DNA of 64,000 bases from an uncultured Algibacter sp. (GTDB taxonomy: Bacteria > Bacteroidota > Bacteroidia > Flavobacteriales > Flavobacteriaceae): NCBI RefSeq assembly GCF_947487605.1, contig NZ_CANKXK010000005.1, positions 186,001-250,000 of the forward strand, given 5' to 3'. Of this stretch, positions 52,768 to 62,328 are shown piece by piece. Both the position numbers and the translations under genes were made by a program. The notes below the pieces were generated by a model. The model had not been told where the DNA came from and made no database searches. It saw only the letters and a program-made list of their open reading frames with translations. Each line of letters opens with the position of its first letter. Position 1 is the first letter of the stretch.

Positions 52768-53601
52768 ATGGATAAACCCAAAAAACATAGTTGGAGATTT
52801 AGGCTTCATGAAATTATTTACGAAGCTGATACCCCTGCGGGTAAGGTTTTCGATATCATACTCTTTATTGCCATTATTGTAAGTATCATTTTTGTAATGC
52901 TTGAGAGTATAGAAGAAATTGATAACAAATATCATACACTTTTAAATACAGCAGAATGGGCAATTACAATCTTATTTTCAATAGAATATATTGCTAGAAT
53001 TATAGCAGTTAAAAAACCTAGCAAATACATTTTTAGCTTTTATGGAGTTATTGATTTACTTTCTACAATACCAAAATACTTGTCGTTCTTTTTAGTTGGA
53101 TCTCATTCTTTAGTAGCATTGAGAGCTTTAAGGCTTCTTCGAGTTTTTAGGATTCTTAAACTCACAAGATATATTGGGGAGTCTACTAATCTTATTAGAG
53201 CTTTAAAATTAAGCCGAGCGAAAATCATATTGTTTATGATGTTTGTTTTTATTCTTTGTGTAATTTTAGGAACCGTCATGTATTTGGTTGAAAGTGGACA
53301 GGATAGTGGTTTTACAAGTATTCCTAGAAGCGTTTATTGGGCTATTGTAACACTAACTACAGTGGGCTATGGCGACATTGCTCCAGCTACGGCATTAGGT
53401 CAATTAATAGCCTCGGTTATAATGTTAATGGGTTATGCAATTATTGCGGTGCCTACAGGTATAGTGTCTGCAGAAATGGTAAGAACAAATAAACGTTCAA
53501 TTGAAACCAATACGCAAACTTGTCAATATTGCATGGCTAGAAAGCATCGCGACAATGCAAAATATTGTTACAATTGTGGTGAATTACTAAATGAAGACTA
53601 A
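52768..53601 (+). CDS. Voltage-gated-type K+ channel with C-terminal zinc ribbon
   Basis: A 277-residue six-helix ion channel. S1-S3 run to about residue 105. S4 has the arginine ladder RALRLLRVFRILKLTRYIGE (about 113-132). The pore loop TLTTVGYGDIAPAT (about 192-205) is the K+ filter. The last 35 residues form a zinc-ribbon pattern, CQYCMARKHRDNAKYCYNCG, with two CxxC pairs. A ribbon at this site could bind metal in the cytoplasm. Its end overlaps miaA by 11 bp, an odd pairing with a tRNA enzyme. Confidence 0.9.
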   Translation: MDKPKKHSWRFRLHEIIYEADTPAGKVFDIILFIAIIVSIIFVMLESIEEIDNKYHTLLNTAEWAITILFSIEYIARIIAVKKPSKYIFSFYGVIDLLSTIPKYLSFFLVGSHSLVALRALRLLRVFRILKLTRYIGESTNLIRALKLSRAKIILFMMFVFILCVILGTVMYLVESGQDSGFTSIPRSVYWAIVTLTTVGYGDIAPATALGQLIASVIMLMGYAIIAVPTGIVSAEMVRTNKRSIETNTQTCQYCMARKHRDNAKYCYNCGELLNED

Positions 53602-54496
53602 ATACCTTATTTCCATAGTTGGTCCAACCGCAATAGGTAAAACGGCACTCAGCATTAAGTTAGCGCAACATTTTAATACTGAAATAATTTCGGCAGATTC
53701 AAGGCAATTTTTTAAGGAAATGCATATAGGTACTGCCGCTCCAACTCCAAATGAGTTAGCAGGCGCAAAACACCATTTTATTCATCATAAATCTATTCAT
53801 GATACTTATAATGTTGGAGCTTTCGAAAAAGACGCACTTCAAAAATTAAGTTTTTTATTTGAATTAAATGATACGATTATTATGGTTGGAGGTTCTGGAC
53901 TTTATGTCGACGCAGTTACCCATGGTTTAGATGATTTTCCTGAAATTGACAAGAATATACGAGAGTCTTTAAATAAGGATTTAAAAACCAAAGGCCTTGA
54001 ACATCTTCAGAATCAATTACAATCCCTAGACATTGAAGCTTTTAAAACCATAGCTATAGATAACCCACATCGTGTTATTAGAGCATTAGAAATTTCAATG
54101 GGTACTGGCAAGCCTTATTCTTCTTTTTTAAATCAAGGAAAAGCAAAGCGAAACTTTAAAACGATAACTATTGGCTTAACGGCAGAAAGGGAAGCGATTT
54201 ATAATCGCATCAATGAACGCGTCGATATAATGATACGTGATGGCCTTATAAATGAGGTGAAAAATCTATTCGAATATAAACACCTGAATGCTTTAAATAC
54301 AGTGGGTTACAAAGAAATATTTAATTATATTGATGGCTCATGGGAATTAGATTTTGCTATTTCAGAAATAAAAAAAAATACCCGACGTTTTGCAAAACGA
54401 CAGCTCACTTGGTTCAAAAAAAACAACAACACTTTTTGGTTTGATTATAAAACTCCAATAAATAACATTATAAAAACTATTGAAGATGTTATATAA
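53591..54496 (+). CDS. miaA: tRNA dimethylallyltransferase MiaA
   Basis: A 301-residue enzyme that adds an isopentenyl group to A37 of tRNAs reading UNN codons. Motifs: P-loop GPTAIGKTALSIKLA, SADSRQFFKEMHIGTAAP, GGSGLYVDAVTHGLDD, and DNPHRVIRALE. The start ATG at 53591 lies in the channel gene (11-bp overlap), and its end overlaps the GNAT gene. Confidence 0.95.
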   Translation: MKTKYLISIVGPTAIGKTALSIKLAQHFNTEIISADSRQFFKEMHIGTAAPTPNELAGAKHHFIHHKSIHDTYNVGAFEKDALQKLSFLFELNDTIIMVGGSGLYVDAVTHGLDDFPEIDKNIRESLNKDLKTKGLEHLQNQLQSLDIEAFKTIAIDNPHRVIRALEISMGTGKPYSSFLNQGKAKRNFKTITIGLTAEREAIYNRINERVDIMIRDGLINEVKNLFEYKHLNALNTVGYKEIFNYIDGSWELDFAISEIKKNTRRFAKRQLTWFKKNNNTFWFDYKTPINNIIKTIEDVI

Positions 54497-55163
54497 TGAA
54501 ACACCGCTTGACAATCCTGTTTGGTATGCATTAACAGAACACCAGTATAATGAAGCTATAGATTATGGGAATGTGAAGTTTTATCATCCAAATTATGCGC
54601 CATTTGGAGCTTTTATAAATAATGAAGATACCAGTGAAGCTATTGATGCCCATTCTAAACTAATTAAAGATTTTTTTATCGTAGGCGATAAACCAAAATT
54701 ACCTTCACATATAAATTCTATTAAAGAATACATAGGATTGCAAATGATTGTGTATAATAAAATAGACTATGCAATTACAGAAAACATTATAGAGCTTACC
54801 AAAAAGCATTATGATGACTTAATGGTTTTAATAAAATTAGTATATCCAGATTTTTTTAAAGAGAAAACACAAAAATTAGGACAATACTTTGGTATTTATA
54901 AAGATGGAAAACTGGTAGCAGCAGCTGGTGAACGTATGCAAACCAAAAATTTTATTGAAATAAGTGCCGTTATAACTCATCCTGACTATACAGGAAATGG
55001 TTACGCTAAACAACTTATTACACATACTGCAAATGGTATTTTTACAAAGAGTAAAATACCGTTTCTACATGTTGACCAAACCAACATTAATCCTATTCAG
55101 CTTTATAAAAAATTAGGATTTCAACTAAGAAGAACATTTAGCTTTTGGAGAATTCGAGTTTAA
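54486..55163 (+). CDS. GNAT-family N-acetyltransferase
   Basis: A 225-residue acetyltransferase. The CoA-binding part is in the C-terminal half: AAAGERMQTKNFIEISAVIT, HPDYTGNGYAKQLITHTANG and the end INPIQLYKKLGFQLRRTFSF. The N-terminal 100 residues are a less conserved domain. I chose the second Met (54486, MLYNETPLDNPVWYAL); an ATG 6 bp earlier is also possible. It overlaps miaA by up to 17 bp and its stop overlaps the convergent parC stop. Substrate unknown. Confidence 0.86.
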   Translation: MLYNETPLDNPVWYALTEHQYNEAIDYGNVKFYHPNYAPFGAFINNEDTSEAIDAHSKLIKDFFIVGDKPKLPSHINSIKEYIGLQMIVYNKIDYAITENIIELTKKHYDDLMVLIKLVYPDFFKEKTQKLGQYFGIYKDGKLVAAAGERMQTKNFIEISAVITHPDYTGNGYAKQLITHTANGIFTKSKIPFLHVDQTNINPIQLYKKLGFQLRRTFSFWRIRV

Positions 55164-57781
55164 AATAATGTAATCTGTCCCTCTTCATCAATTTCAAAAT
55201 TATCACTAGAACCATTTTCTGAAGTAATCTCAGTTTCATCAATTACTTCTAATTCGTCAGCATGCACTACTTCTGGTGCTTCATAAGGCAAAGGATCTAG
55301 TAAGTTTACTTGATTTACTTTATCCTTAGTTAATTGATTTCCTAAAGCAGCAATACCCTTAACCGAAATAAATTCTTCTAGATTTATTTCTAGGTTATCT
55401 TTTCTCTCTTTACCGCGTTCTTTAGCATAAACTACTTCTGCCATTGGTTTCCAATCGGTAGAAACAATCTCTAATTGCGAATTAGGATGATCTGGGATAA
55501 AAGACTCTTCGCGTCCTTCATTATCAATTAAAAAACGTTTAACATAATACAGCGCCTTTTCTCCATTAAAATATACCGCAGAAATTGGTTTCTTAGGAAC
55601 CCATTTCTCCAGAACTATCATATCATTATCAAAATGCATGGTAACTTCTGGTGTCACCGTTTTAACTATCCCAGATTGAGTGATAATAAGTAATTTGTCC
55701 TCACCTCGAAACTCGCCAACTAATTCCCCTCTCCCATCTACATTAAGTCTTTGTACGTTATCATCAAACCAGATTTTACGTGGTTTTAAAGTAGAAACAC
55801 CTTTCTCCTTTAATTCTACACGCTTAATAGAATATTTAGTAACTAAATTTCCTTTGGAGGTACGACCTTTAATAAGAATATCTGCAAAATCAATATCCCA
55901 TTTTAATTTTTTAATACTTCCTGCTTGTCGTAAATTAATACTAACGACTTCTGCTTCGCCATTAGGGTTTGCTGAAAAATATAAAGCGACGGATCCTTTG
56001 CTATCATTAGTTAAGTCGTATTCTCTGTCTCTTGTTATAGAGGTAACTGCAAACCTTTTAATATATGAAGGTCCAGATTTTCCATCGCGATAAATCATGT
56101 TATATATAGTACGCTTATCCTTCTTTTTAAAGACAGCTACATGGATAATATCCTTACCAATAAAGGTTTTAGAGTCTACTTTCGTAACCATCATTTTACC
56201 TTCTTTTGTAAAAACAATAATATCATCAATATCGCTGCAATCTCCAACATATTCATCTCTTCTAAGCGAGGTACCAACAAATCCTTCTGCTCTATTTACA
56301 TAAAGTTTCGTATTTCTAATAACCACTTTAGTTGCGTCTACATCATCAAAAACTCTTATTTCAGTTTTGCGTTCTCGCCCTTCTCCATATTCTTTTTTAA
56401 GTCTTGTAAAATAAGCAATCGCATAATCAATTAGGTTTGCTAAATGATGTTTTATCTCTGCTATTTGATCTTCTAATGCATCAATTTTCTGCTGTGCTTT
56501 ATCTATATCGAACTTCGAAATACGTTTAATTCTAATTTCAGTTAAACGGACAATATCATCTTCAGTTACGCCACGTTTTAAATGCTTTATGTGTGGCTGT
56601 AACCCCTTGTCTATAGCACTTATTACACCTTCCCATGTTTCTTCTTCTTCAATATCGCGATAAATCCTATTTTCTATAAAAATCCGTTCCAAAGAAGCGA
56701 AATGCCATTGTTCTTCAAGTTCGCTAAGCTTAATCTCTAATTCTTGCTTTAATAGTTGAACCGTGTTATCTGTACTTCTACGCAACATTTCGGTAACACC
56801 AATAAATAATGGTTTATTATCCTCAATAACACAACCTAAAGGTGAGATAGAGGATTCGCAACTAGTAAAAGCGTAAAGGGCATCAATTGTTTTATCTGGA
56901 GATAAACCAGAAGGTAAATGCACTAGAATTTCAACTTCTGCAGCTGTATTATCTTCAATTTTTTTGACTTTAATTTTCCCCTTGTCATTAGCCTTTAGTA
57001 TAGAATCTATTAAAGATGATGTGGTTGTCCCGAAAGGTAGTTCGGTAATGACCAATGTATTCTTATCGAGCTGCGATATCTTAGCACGTACACGTACCTT
57101 ACCACCTCGATTACCATCATTATAATTTGAGAAATCTGCAATTCCTGCTGTTGGAAAATCTGGAAGAATGGTAAACCTTTTTCCTTGTAAATGTTTTATT
57201 GAAGCATCAATAAGCTCTAAAAAATTATGAGGCAATATTTTTGTTGACAAACCAACAGCTATCCCCTCGCCTCCTTGTGCTAATAATAGTGGAAACATGA
57301 CTGGTAAGTTAACTGGCTCTTTACGACGACCATCATAACTTGCTTGCCACTCCGTAATTTTAGGGTTGAAAACAACGTCTAATCCAAACTTAGAAATGCG
57401 AGCTTCAATATAACGAGATGCTGCTGCTCTATCCCCAGTTAAAATATTTCCCCAGTTTCCTTGGGTGTCTATTAACAAATCTTTTTGTCCAATTTGAACC
57501 ATAGCATCTGCTATACTCGCATCTCCATGCGGATGGTACTGCATAGTATGCCCAACAATATTGGCTACTTTGTTATAGCGTCCATCATCTAAATCTTTCA
57601 TGGAATGCATGATACGACGCTGTACTGGCTTAAAACCATCTTCAATTGCAGGTACCGCACGCTCCAAAATAACATAAGACGCATAATCTAGAAACCAATC
57701 TTTATACATACCTGTTACGCGGGTAATGGTTTCTTGTGGTTCGTCTTGTTGGTTTATTAAATCGTCGCTTTCTTCTGTCAT
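55160..57781 (-). CDS. parC: DNA topoisomerase IV subunit A
   Basis: An 873-residue type IIA topoisomerase subunit that cuts DNA to unlink sister chromosomes. The breakage-reunion domain has ERAVPAIEDGFKPVQRRIMH, HPHGDASIADAMVQIGQ and the active Tyr in GDRAAASRYIEARISK (about residue 130). A long coiled-coil follows (DIDKAQQKIDALEDQIAEIK), then a C-terminal beta-pinwheel (QAGSIKKLKWDIDF). Partner gene parE is upstream at 58473. The start overlaps the previous gene's stop by one base (TAATG). ParC rather than GyrA, because it pairs with parE. Confidence 0.94.
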   Translation of the reverse strand: MTEESDDLINQQDEPQETITRVTGMYKDWFLDYASYVILERAVPAIEDGFKPVQRRIMHSMKDLDDGRYNKVANIVGHTMQYHPHGDASIADAMVQIGQKDLLIDTQGNWGNILTGDRAAASRYIEARISKFGLDVVFNPKITEWQASYDGRRKEPVNLPVMFPLLLAQGGEGIAVGLSTKILPHNFLELIDASIKHLQGKRFTILPDFPTAGIADFSNYNDGNRGGKVRVRAKISQLDKNTLVITELPFGTTTSSLIDSILKANDKGKIKVKKIEDNTAAEVEILVHLPSGLSPDKTIDALYAFTSCESSISPLGCVIEDNKPLFIGVTEMLRRSTDNTVQLLKQELEIKLSELEEQWHFASLERIFIENRIYRDIEEEETWEGVISAIDKGLQPHIKHLKRGVTEDDIVRLTEIRIKRISKFDIDKAQQKIDALEDQIAEIKHHLANLIDYAIAYFTRLKKEYGEGRERKTEIRVFDDVDATKVVIRNTKLYVNRAEGFVGTSLRRDEYVGDCSDIDDIIVFTKEGKMMVTKVDSKTFIGKDIIHVAVFKKKDKRTIYNMIYRDGKSGPSYIKRFAVTSITRDREYDLTNDSKGSVALYFSANPNGEAEVVSINLRQAGSIKKLKWDIDFADILIKGRTSKGNLVTKYSIKRVELKEKGVSTLKPRKIWFDDNVQRLNVDGRGELVGEFRGEDKLLIITQSGIVKTVTPEVTMHFDNDMIVLEKWVPKKPISAVYFNGEKALYYVKRFLIDNEGREESFIPDHPNSQLEIVSTDWKPMAEVVYAKERGKERKDNLEINLEEFISVKGIAALGNQLTKDKVNQVNLLDPLPYEAPEVVHADELEVIDETEITSENGSSDNFEIDEEGQITLF

Positions 57782-58266
57782 TAAATAGTTTCTTTATTTC
57801 TATTAGCTTTTACCATTTTTCGTAAAGACTGTCTTATATATTTTCTTTTTTTTCTATTAACTAGTGTCACATTAAAATTTGCTCGTTTTGTATTACCAGA
57901 AGGTTTTTTAATATATAAAGTCAAACTTTTGTATACCAAATAATTGCTAAACTTATAGGAAATTAAATCTGCTTTTTCAAATTCTACTTTGTATTCTCTA
58001 TAATTTAAATAATCGGTTAAAAGTAAGCCGCGATTTATCAAAACCACTTTCATTCCATCGCTATCATATTCGAAATATTTGGCAATCCAATGTACTAGAA
58101 ACAATAGGCCAACAAATCCAAGTAAAAGCATTAAAAAAGTATAGGTAGCATTCCCTGTTAAATCTTTGAAAGCACTAAAAACTGTTGCCATAATAATGGC
58201 TATAACAATAAGAATAAAATATACCGAAATAATTACATTTCGAATTTTACCATTATTTGTTCTCAT
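57781..58266 (-). CDS. Two-helix membrane protein with PH-like domain, between parE and parC
   Basis: A 161-residue protein. Two membrane helices (IISVYFILIVIAIIMATVFS at 13-32 and TFLMLLLGFVGLLFLVHWIA at 43-62) precede a beta-rich part, with YDSDGMKVVLINRGLLLTDYL then ISYKFSNYLVYKSLTLYIKK. This is the layout of bacterial PH-like domain proteins. The tail is very basic (NRKKRKYIRQSLRKMVKANR). It lies inside the topoisomerase operon, 49 bp from the 47-residue gene before it and overlapping the parC start by one base. No known role with topoisomerase IV. Confidence 0.78.
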   Translation of the reverse strand: MRTNNGKIRNVIISVYFILIVIAIIMATVFSAFKDLTGNATYTFLMLLLGFVGLLFLVHWIAKYFEYDSDGMKVVLINRGLLLTDYLNYREYKVEFEKADLISYKFSNYLVYKSLTLYIKKPSGNTKRANFNVTLVNRKKRKYIRQSLRKMVKANRNKETI

Positions 58267-58315
58267 AGATTTTTCTAATTATTTACTCTATACTTTGAAG
58301 CCATAAAATTCTCTT

Positions 58316-58459
58316 TTAAGTAACTCTTTTTTTTGGTTTACCGTTAAGCATTACTCTTCCTTTTTTAGGGCGTTTTTTTGCATTGTCTTTCACATTGTGG
58401 GCATGCAAATAATCATAAGATCTTTTTTTTGCCACTTTCTTGTCTTTATTATACAACAT
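58316..58459 (-). CDS. Small basic protein (47 residues), between parE and PH-like gene
   Basis: A 47-codon gene starting MLYNKDKKVAKKRSYDYLHA and ending MLNGKPKKRVT, with about 35% Lys and Arg. The start is 13 bp after the parE stop, and the stop is 49 bp before the next gene. It could be a nucleic-acid-binding protein such as a ribosome- or DNA-associated peptide. I know no family for it. Composition and operon position support real coding. Confidence 0.65.
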   Translation of the reverse strand: MLYNKDKKVAKKRSYDYLHAHNVKDNAKKRPKKGRVMLNGKPKKRVT

Positions 58460-58472
58460 ATCTAGTTTAATT

Positions 58473-60329
58473 TTAGTTTTCTTCTATTAAGTCCAATTCA
58501 ACTTTAAGATTATCAATTATAAATTCTTGACGTGATGGTGTATTTTTTCCCATATAAAATGCTAATAACTCTTCAATGGACATATTATCGTCTAGCATTA
58601 TTGGATCTAAACGAATATCGTCCCCTATAAAATGTTTGAACTCATCTGGCGAAATTTCACCAAGTCCTTTAAATCGTGTTATTTCTGGTTTTGGTTTTAA
58701 TTTTTCTATGGCATTACGTCTTTCTTCTTCAGAATAGCAATAAATAGTTTCCTTTTTATTTCGAACTCTAAAAAGTGGTGTTTGGAGTATGTAGAGGTGA
58801 CCTTCTTTAATTACTTCAGGAAAAAATTGAAGAAAAAATGTAATGAGCAGTAGACGAATATGCATTCCATCTACATCAGCATCTGTAGCAATTACAACAT
58901 TATTATAGCGTAAATCTTCTAATGTTTCTTCAATATTTAATGCAGCTTGTAAAAGATTAAATTCTTCGTTTTCGTAAACTATTTTTTTGCTTAAACCGTA
59001 ACAATTTAAAGGCTTTCCTTTTAAACTAAAAACAGCTTGTGTATTAACATCGCGCGATTTGGTTATGCTTCCAGACGCCGAATCTCCCTCGGTAATAAAC
59101 AAAGTTGTTTCTAGGTTACGTTCGTTTTTAGTATCTCCAAAATGAACACGACAATCGCGCAATTTTTTATTATGTAAACTCGCTTTTTTTGCCCGATCTT
59201 TTGCGAGCTTTCTAATTCCAGAAAGTTCTTTACGCTCTCTCTCGGCTTGTAATATTTTACGCTGAATCCTCTCTGCTGAATCTGGATTTTTATGTAAAAA
59301 ATTATCTAAGTTTCTTTTTATAAAATCATTAATATAGGTTCTTACGGTTGGCAAATCACCTCCCATATCTGTTGAACCTAGTTTTGTTTTTGTTTGACTT
59401 TCAAAAACAGGCTCCATTACTTTAATTGCTATGGCACTTACAACCGATTTTCGAATATCTGAAGCATCATAATTTTTTCCATAAAACTCTCGAATGGTTT
59501 TAACCAAAGATTCTCTAAAGGCATTTAAATGTGTTCCCCCTTGGGTTGTATTCTGCCCATTTACAAAAGAATGATACTCTTCGCTATACTGCGTTTTACT
59601 ATGCGTTAAGGCTATTTCTATGTCGTCGCCTCGTAAATGTATTATTGGGTACAACCTGTCTGATTCATTAATATTTTCACTTAATAAATCTTTTAGTCCG
59701 TTTTCGCTATAATATTTTTCGCCATTAAAAACTATGGTTAAACCTGGGTTTAAATACACATAGTTTTTAAGCATCTTAACAATGTATTCACTTCTATATT
59801 TATACTTTTTAAAAATGAGATCATCTGGAACAAAAGATACTTTGGTTCCTTTACGGCGAGAGGTATCATCAAGTAAATCTTGACTCATTAAATTACCTTG
59901 CTCAAATTCCGCAGAAGCACTCTTGCTATCACGGGTTGATTCTACCCTAAAATAAGATGACAAGGCATTAACTGCCTTTGTACCCACGCCATTTAATCCT
60001 ACAGATTTTTTAAATGCTTTGGAATCGTACTTTCCACCAGTATTCATTTTAGAAACAACATCTACCACTTTTCCTAATGGGATACCACGACCATAATCGC
60101 GTACAGTAACTTTAGTACCTTGAATAGAAATTTCAATGGTTTTACCAGCACCCATAACATACTCGTCAATCGAGTTGTCAATTACTTCTTTTAGAAGAAT
60201 ATAGATACCATCATCTGGGGACGATCCATCTCCGAGTTTCCCAATATACATACCTGGTCGCATACGAATATGCTCTTTCCAATCGAGTGAACGTATATTA
60301 TCTTCGGTATAATTAGATTGTACAGCCAT
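58473..60329 (-). CDS. parE: DNA topoisomerase IV subunit B
   Basis: A 618-residue ATPase subunit of topoisomerase IV. The GHKL ATP site shows in [26 protein letters not shown] and [12 protein letters not shown]; the [13 protein letters not shown] loop marks the transducer domain. The TOPRIM domain has [16 protein letters not shown] and the metal-binding [19 protein letters not shown]. First gene of the parE-47aa-PH-like-parC operon, with 125 bp to the next gene. Confidence 0.95.
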   Translation of the reverse strand: MAVQSNYTEDNIRSLDWKEHIRMRPGMYIGKLGDGSSPDDGIYILLKEVIDNSIDEYVMGAGKTIEISIQGTKVTVRDYGRGIPLGKVVDVVSKMNTGGKYDSKAFKKSVGLNGVGTKAVNALSSYFRVESTRDSKSASAEFEQGNLMSQDLLDDTSRRKGTKVSFVPDDLIFKKYKYRSEYIVKMLKNYVYLNPGLTIVFNGEKYYSENGLKDLLSENINESDRLYPIIHLRGDDIEIALTHSKTQYSEEYHSFVNGQNTTQGGTHLNAFRESLVKTIREFYGKNYDASDIRKSVVSAIAIKVMEPVFESQTKTKLGSTDMGGDLPTVRTYINDFIKRNLDNFLHKNPDSAERIQRKILQAERERKELSGIRKLAKDRAKKASLHNKKLRDCRVHFGDTKNERNLETTLFITEGDSASGSITKSRDVNTQAVFSLKGKPLNCYGLSKKIVYENEEFNLLQAALNIEETLEDLRYNNVVIATDADVDGMHIRLLLITFFLQFFPEVIKEGHLYILQTPLFRVRNKKETIYCYSEEERRNAIEKLKPKPEITRFKGLGEISPDEFKHFIGDDIRLDPIMLDDNMSIEELLAFYMGKNTPSRQEFIIDNLKVELDLIEEN

Positions 60330-60454
60330 AAAAACTCGTAAAAATTTGTGATAGAATGCTAATATAGTATTTCAATAGAAAAAATGAAATAGCTCCTAAA
60401 CAAAGTAATTAACAATAAAAGTACAATAATGTTGAGAACATTTAGTTGCCTTTT

Positions 60455-61351
60455 CTACTTTTTTTTAACAGACACAAAAAGAATCCCAACTATTACCAGT
60501 AAAGCTCCAAAAAGCTGCATTAGCGTTAATATTTCATCTAACAATATGGCCGCAAGGATAATAGTAGATATAGGCCCGATGCCTGCAATAATTGCAAAGT
60601 TTGATGAGTCAATCATTTTAATAGAAAGCGATACCAAATACGATGGAATTACGGTTGCTACAATTGCAATTAAAAAGCCAATAAAATATACTTGCCACGG
60701 ATATCCATAAAGATTAGTTTGTGTTACAAATCCGTAATGAATAAAAACACAAAAACAAGAAACCAACATAGCATAAGTTGTAAATTTAACAACACCAAAT
60801 TTTGGTATCAACCAGCCACTTCCAACAAGATAAGATGCGTATGTTATGGCGCTCAACAAAATAAAAGCACCCCCTATGTATGTTTCAAGACCAGAAATAG
60901 CAACTTCATCCCAAAAGGCAAATACAATTCCCAAATAAGTTAATAATATAGCCGCACATTGCAGAAAACTTATGCTTTTCTTGAAAAAAAGCTTGTTTAA
61001 AACGAGTACTATGGTTGGATACACAAATAGAATAATACGCTCTAAACTTGCCTTAATATATAAGAGACCAATAAAATCGAAATAACTAGCTAAATAATAA
61101 CCAACTATACCAAAAAACACAACCCACAAATAGTCTTTTTTTGTTACTTTAATTATGGTATCATGCTTGCTTTGATATACTAAAACACCTATATAAAATG
61201 GAAACGAAAACAGCATACGTAATAACAAAACACTTATAGCATCAATGTTATACTTATAAGCCAATTTAACCATAACCGCTTTTGAAGAAAATAGAACAAT
61301 ACCTAAAATACCTAAAAGCACACCATAAATAAATGTTTTGGAGTTTTGCAT
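60455..61351 (-). CDS. EamA/DMT-family transporter
   Basis: A 298-residue membrane protein with ten helices in two repeats of five, as in the drug/metabolite transporter EamA family. The repeats start with GVLLGILGIVLFSSKAVMVK and, in the second half, GGAFILLSAITYASYLVGSG. ASLERIILFVYPTIVLVL matches the EamA signature. These usually export metabolites or amino acids. It is a lone gene with no substrate clue. Confidence 0.9.
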   Translation of the reverse strand: MQNSKTFIYGVLLGILGIVLFSSKAVMVKLAYKYNIDAISVLLLRMLFSFPFYIGVLVYQSKHDTIIKVTKKDYLWVVFFGIVGYYLASYFDFIGLLYIKASLERIILFVYPTIVLVLNKLFFKKSISFLQCAAILLTYLGIVFAFWDEVAISGLETYIGGAFILLSAITYASYLVGSGWLIPKFGVVKFTTYAMLVSCFCVFIHYGFVTQTNLYGYPWQVYFIGFLIAIVATVIPSYLVSLSIKMIDSSNFAIIAGIGPISTIILAAILLDEILTLMQLFGALLVIVGILFVSVKKK

Positions 61352-61475
61352 GAAACGAATATAGCCTTGTTGTATTTGTATGGAACATTTTAAAAATAAC
61401 TATTACGATGTTCAAACGTTATTTCTAAAAACTTTATTGAAACATATATTGTTTATAATTACTTACAATAATGTA

Positions 61476-61505
61476 TTGCTTTTCTGATATTTTTATATAG
61501 TTTTA
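61476..61505 (+). promoter_or_regulatory. Candidate promoter (TTG-N19-TAGTTTTA)
   Basis: TTG at 61476-61478, a 19-bp spacer, then TAGTTTTA (61498-61505), one base off the TAnnTTTG consensus. It is 38 bp before the lipoprotein start. Confidence 0.45.
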
Positions 61506-61542
61506 ACATTAGCTATTAACCTTAAAACTAGTATCATTTATT

Positions 61543-62226
61543 ATGAAACAATTTATTAAAAACACTATTCTTATTACTATTTGTATTTTTCTTGTTAACT
61601 GCAGCAGCGATAGTAATTCAGATAAAGATGGACCAAAAACAGTAAACACAGATAATTATTTATACTTTATCTCTGGAGAAGTTGATGGAGAATCCTTTTT
61701 ATATGGGTTAGAAACAGAACCTACCTCTATCGAATATACAAATGTGTTCGGAAAATCTGGGGTTTGTACGTCAGACAATACAAGCTATGGAGGTATTAAT
61801 TATAATTCCGGTGTTTATCCATCCTTTTCAGGAGGTTCAAGTATATTTTTCGATTTTGTGCGGTTCTATTTATGCTCAAGTTCTCAATCAAAACTAGAAT
61901 TATTTAATGATTCATTTCCAGTAAAGTCTTATCCCCTTTCAGTTTCAGACAACACCATTTCGGGTACGAACGGCAGCATAGCTATTTCTTATTCACCAAA
62001 TGTAAACAACGATTTGTATTACACTTCCTTTAATGGATCAAGTATAAATGGGTCTTTTACGATTACAAAGTCTACAGAAAAAAATCAGTTTTTATTAAAT
62101 CAACTTATCGATGCATATCAAGAAATTGAAGGAACATTTTCAGGCACTTTGTATAATGTAGAAGATTCATCAGACACTGTAGAAATTACAAATGGTGCAT
62201 TTAAATTACAGGTGAAATTATTATAA
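61543..62226 (+). CDS. Unrecognised lipoprotein
   Basis: A 227-residue lipoprotein: the signal ILITICIFLVNCSSDSNSDK gives a Cys near residue 20, followed by Ser/Asp-rich linker. The body is beta-rich with many Gly, Ser, Tyr and Asn (YGGINYNSGVYPSFSGGSS) and ends in FSGTLYNVEDSSDTVEITNG, a strand pattern seen in small Bacteroidota surface lipoproteins. Function unknown. A candidate promoter is at 61476-61505. Confidence 0.8.
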   Translation: MKQFIKNTILITICIFLVNCSSDSNSDKDGPKTVNTDNYLYFISGEVDGESFLYGLETEPTSIEYTNVFGKSGVCTSDNTSYGGINYNSGVYPSFSGGSSIFFDFVRFYLCSSSQSKLELFNDSFPVKSYPLSVSDNTISGTNGSIAISYSPNVNNDLYYTSFNGSSINGSFTITKSTEKNQFLLNQLIDAYQEIEGTFSGTLYNVEDSSDTVEITNGAFKLQVKLL

Positions 62227-62328
62227 TCACTTAAGTAACTATTGCTTTTCTGCATATTAAAAGCGAACTTCGCTTATCGGCTGATATAAGTCACCTGTAC
62301 TAAACTTGTTTCAGTATTAAAATTGGTA

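Noticed and set aside
55680-56434. Three open frames of 68-137 codons on the + strand within parC
   Set aside because: They are antisense to the well-supported ParC coding sequence and have no protein-like features.
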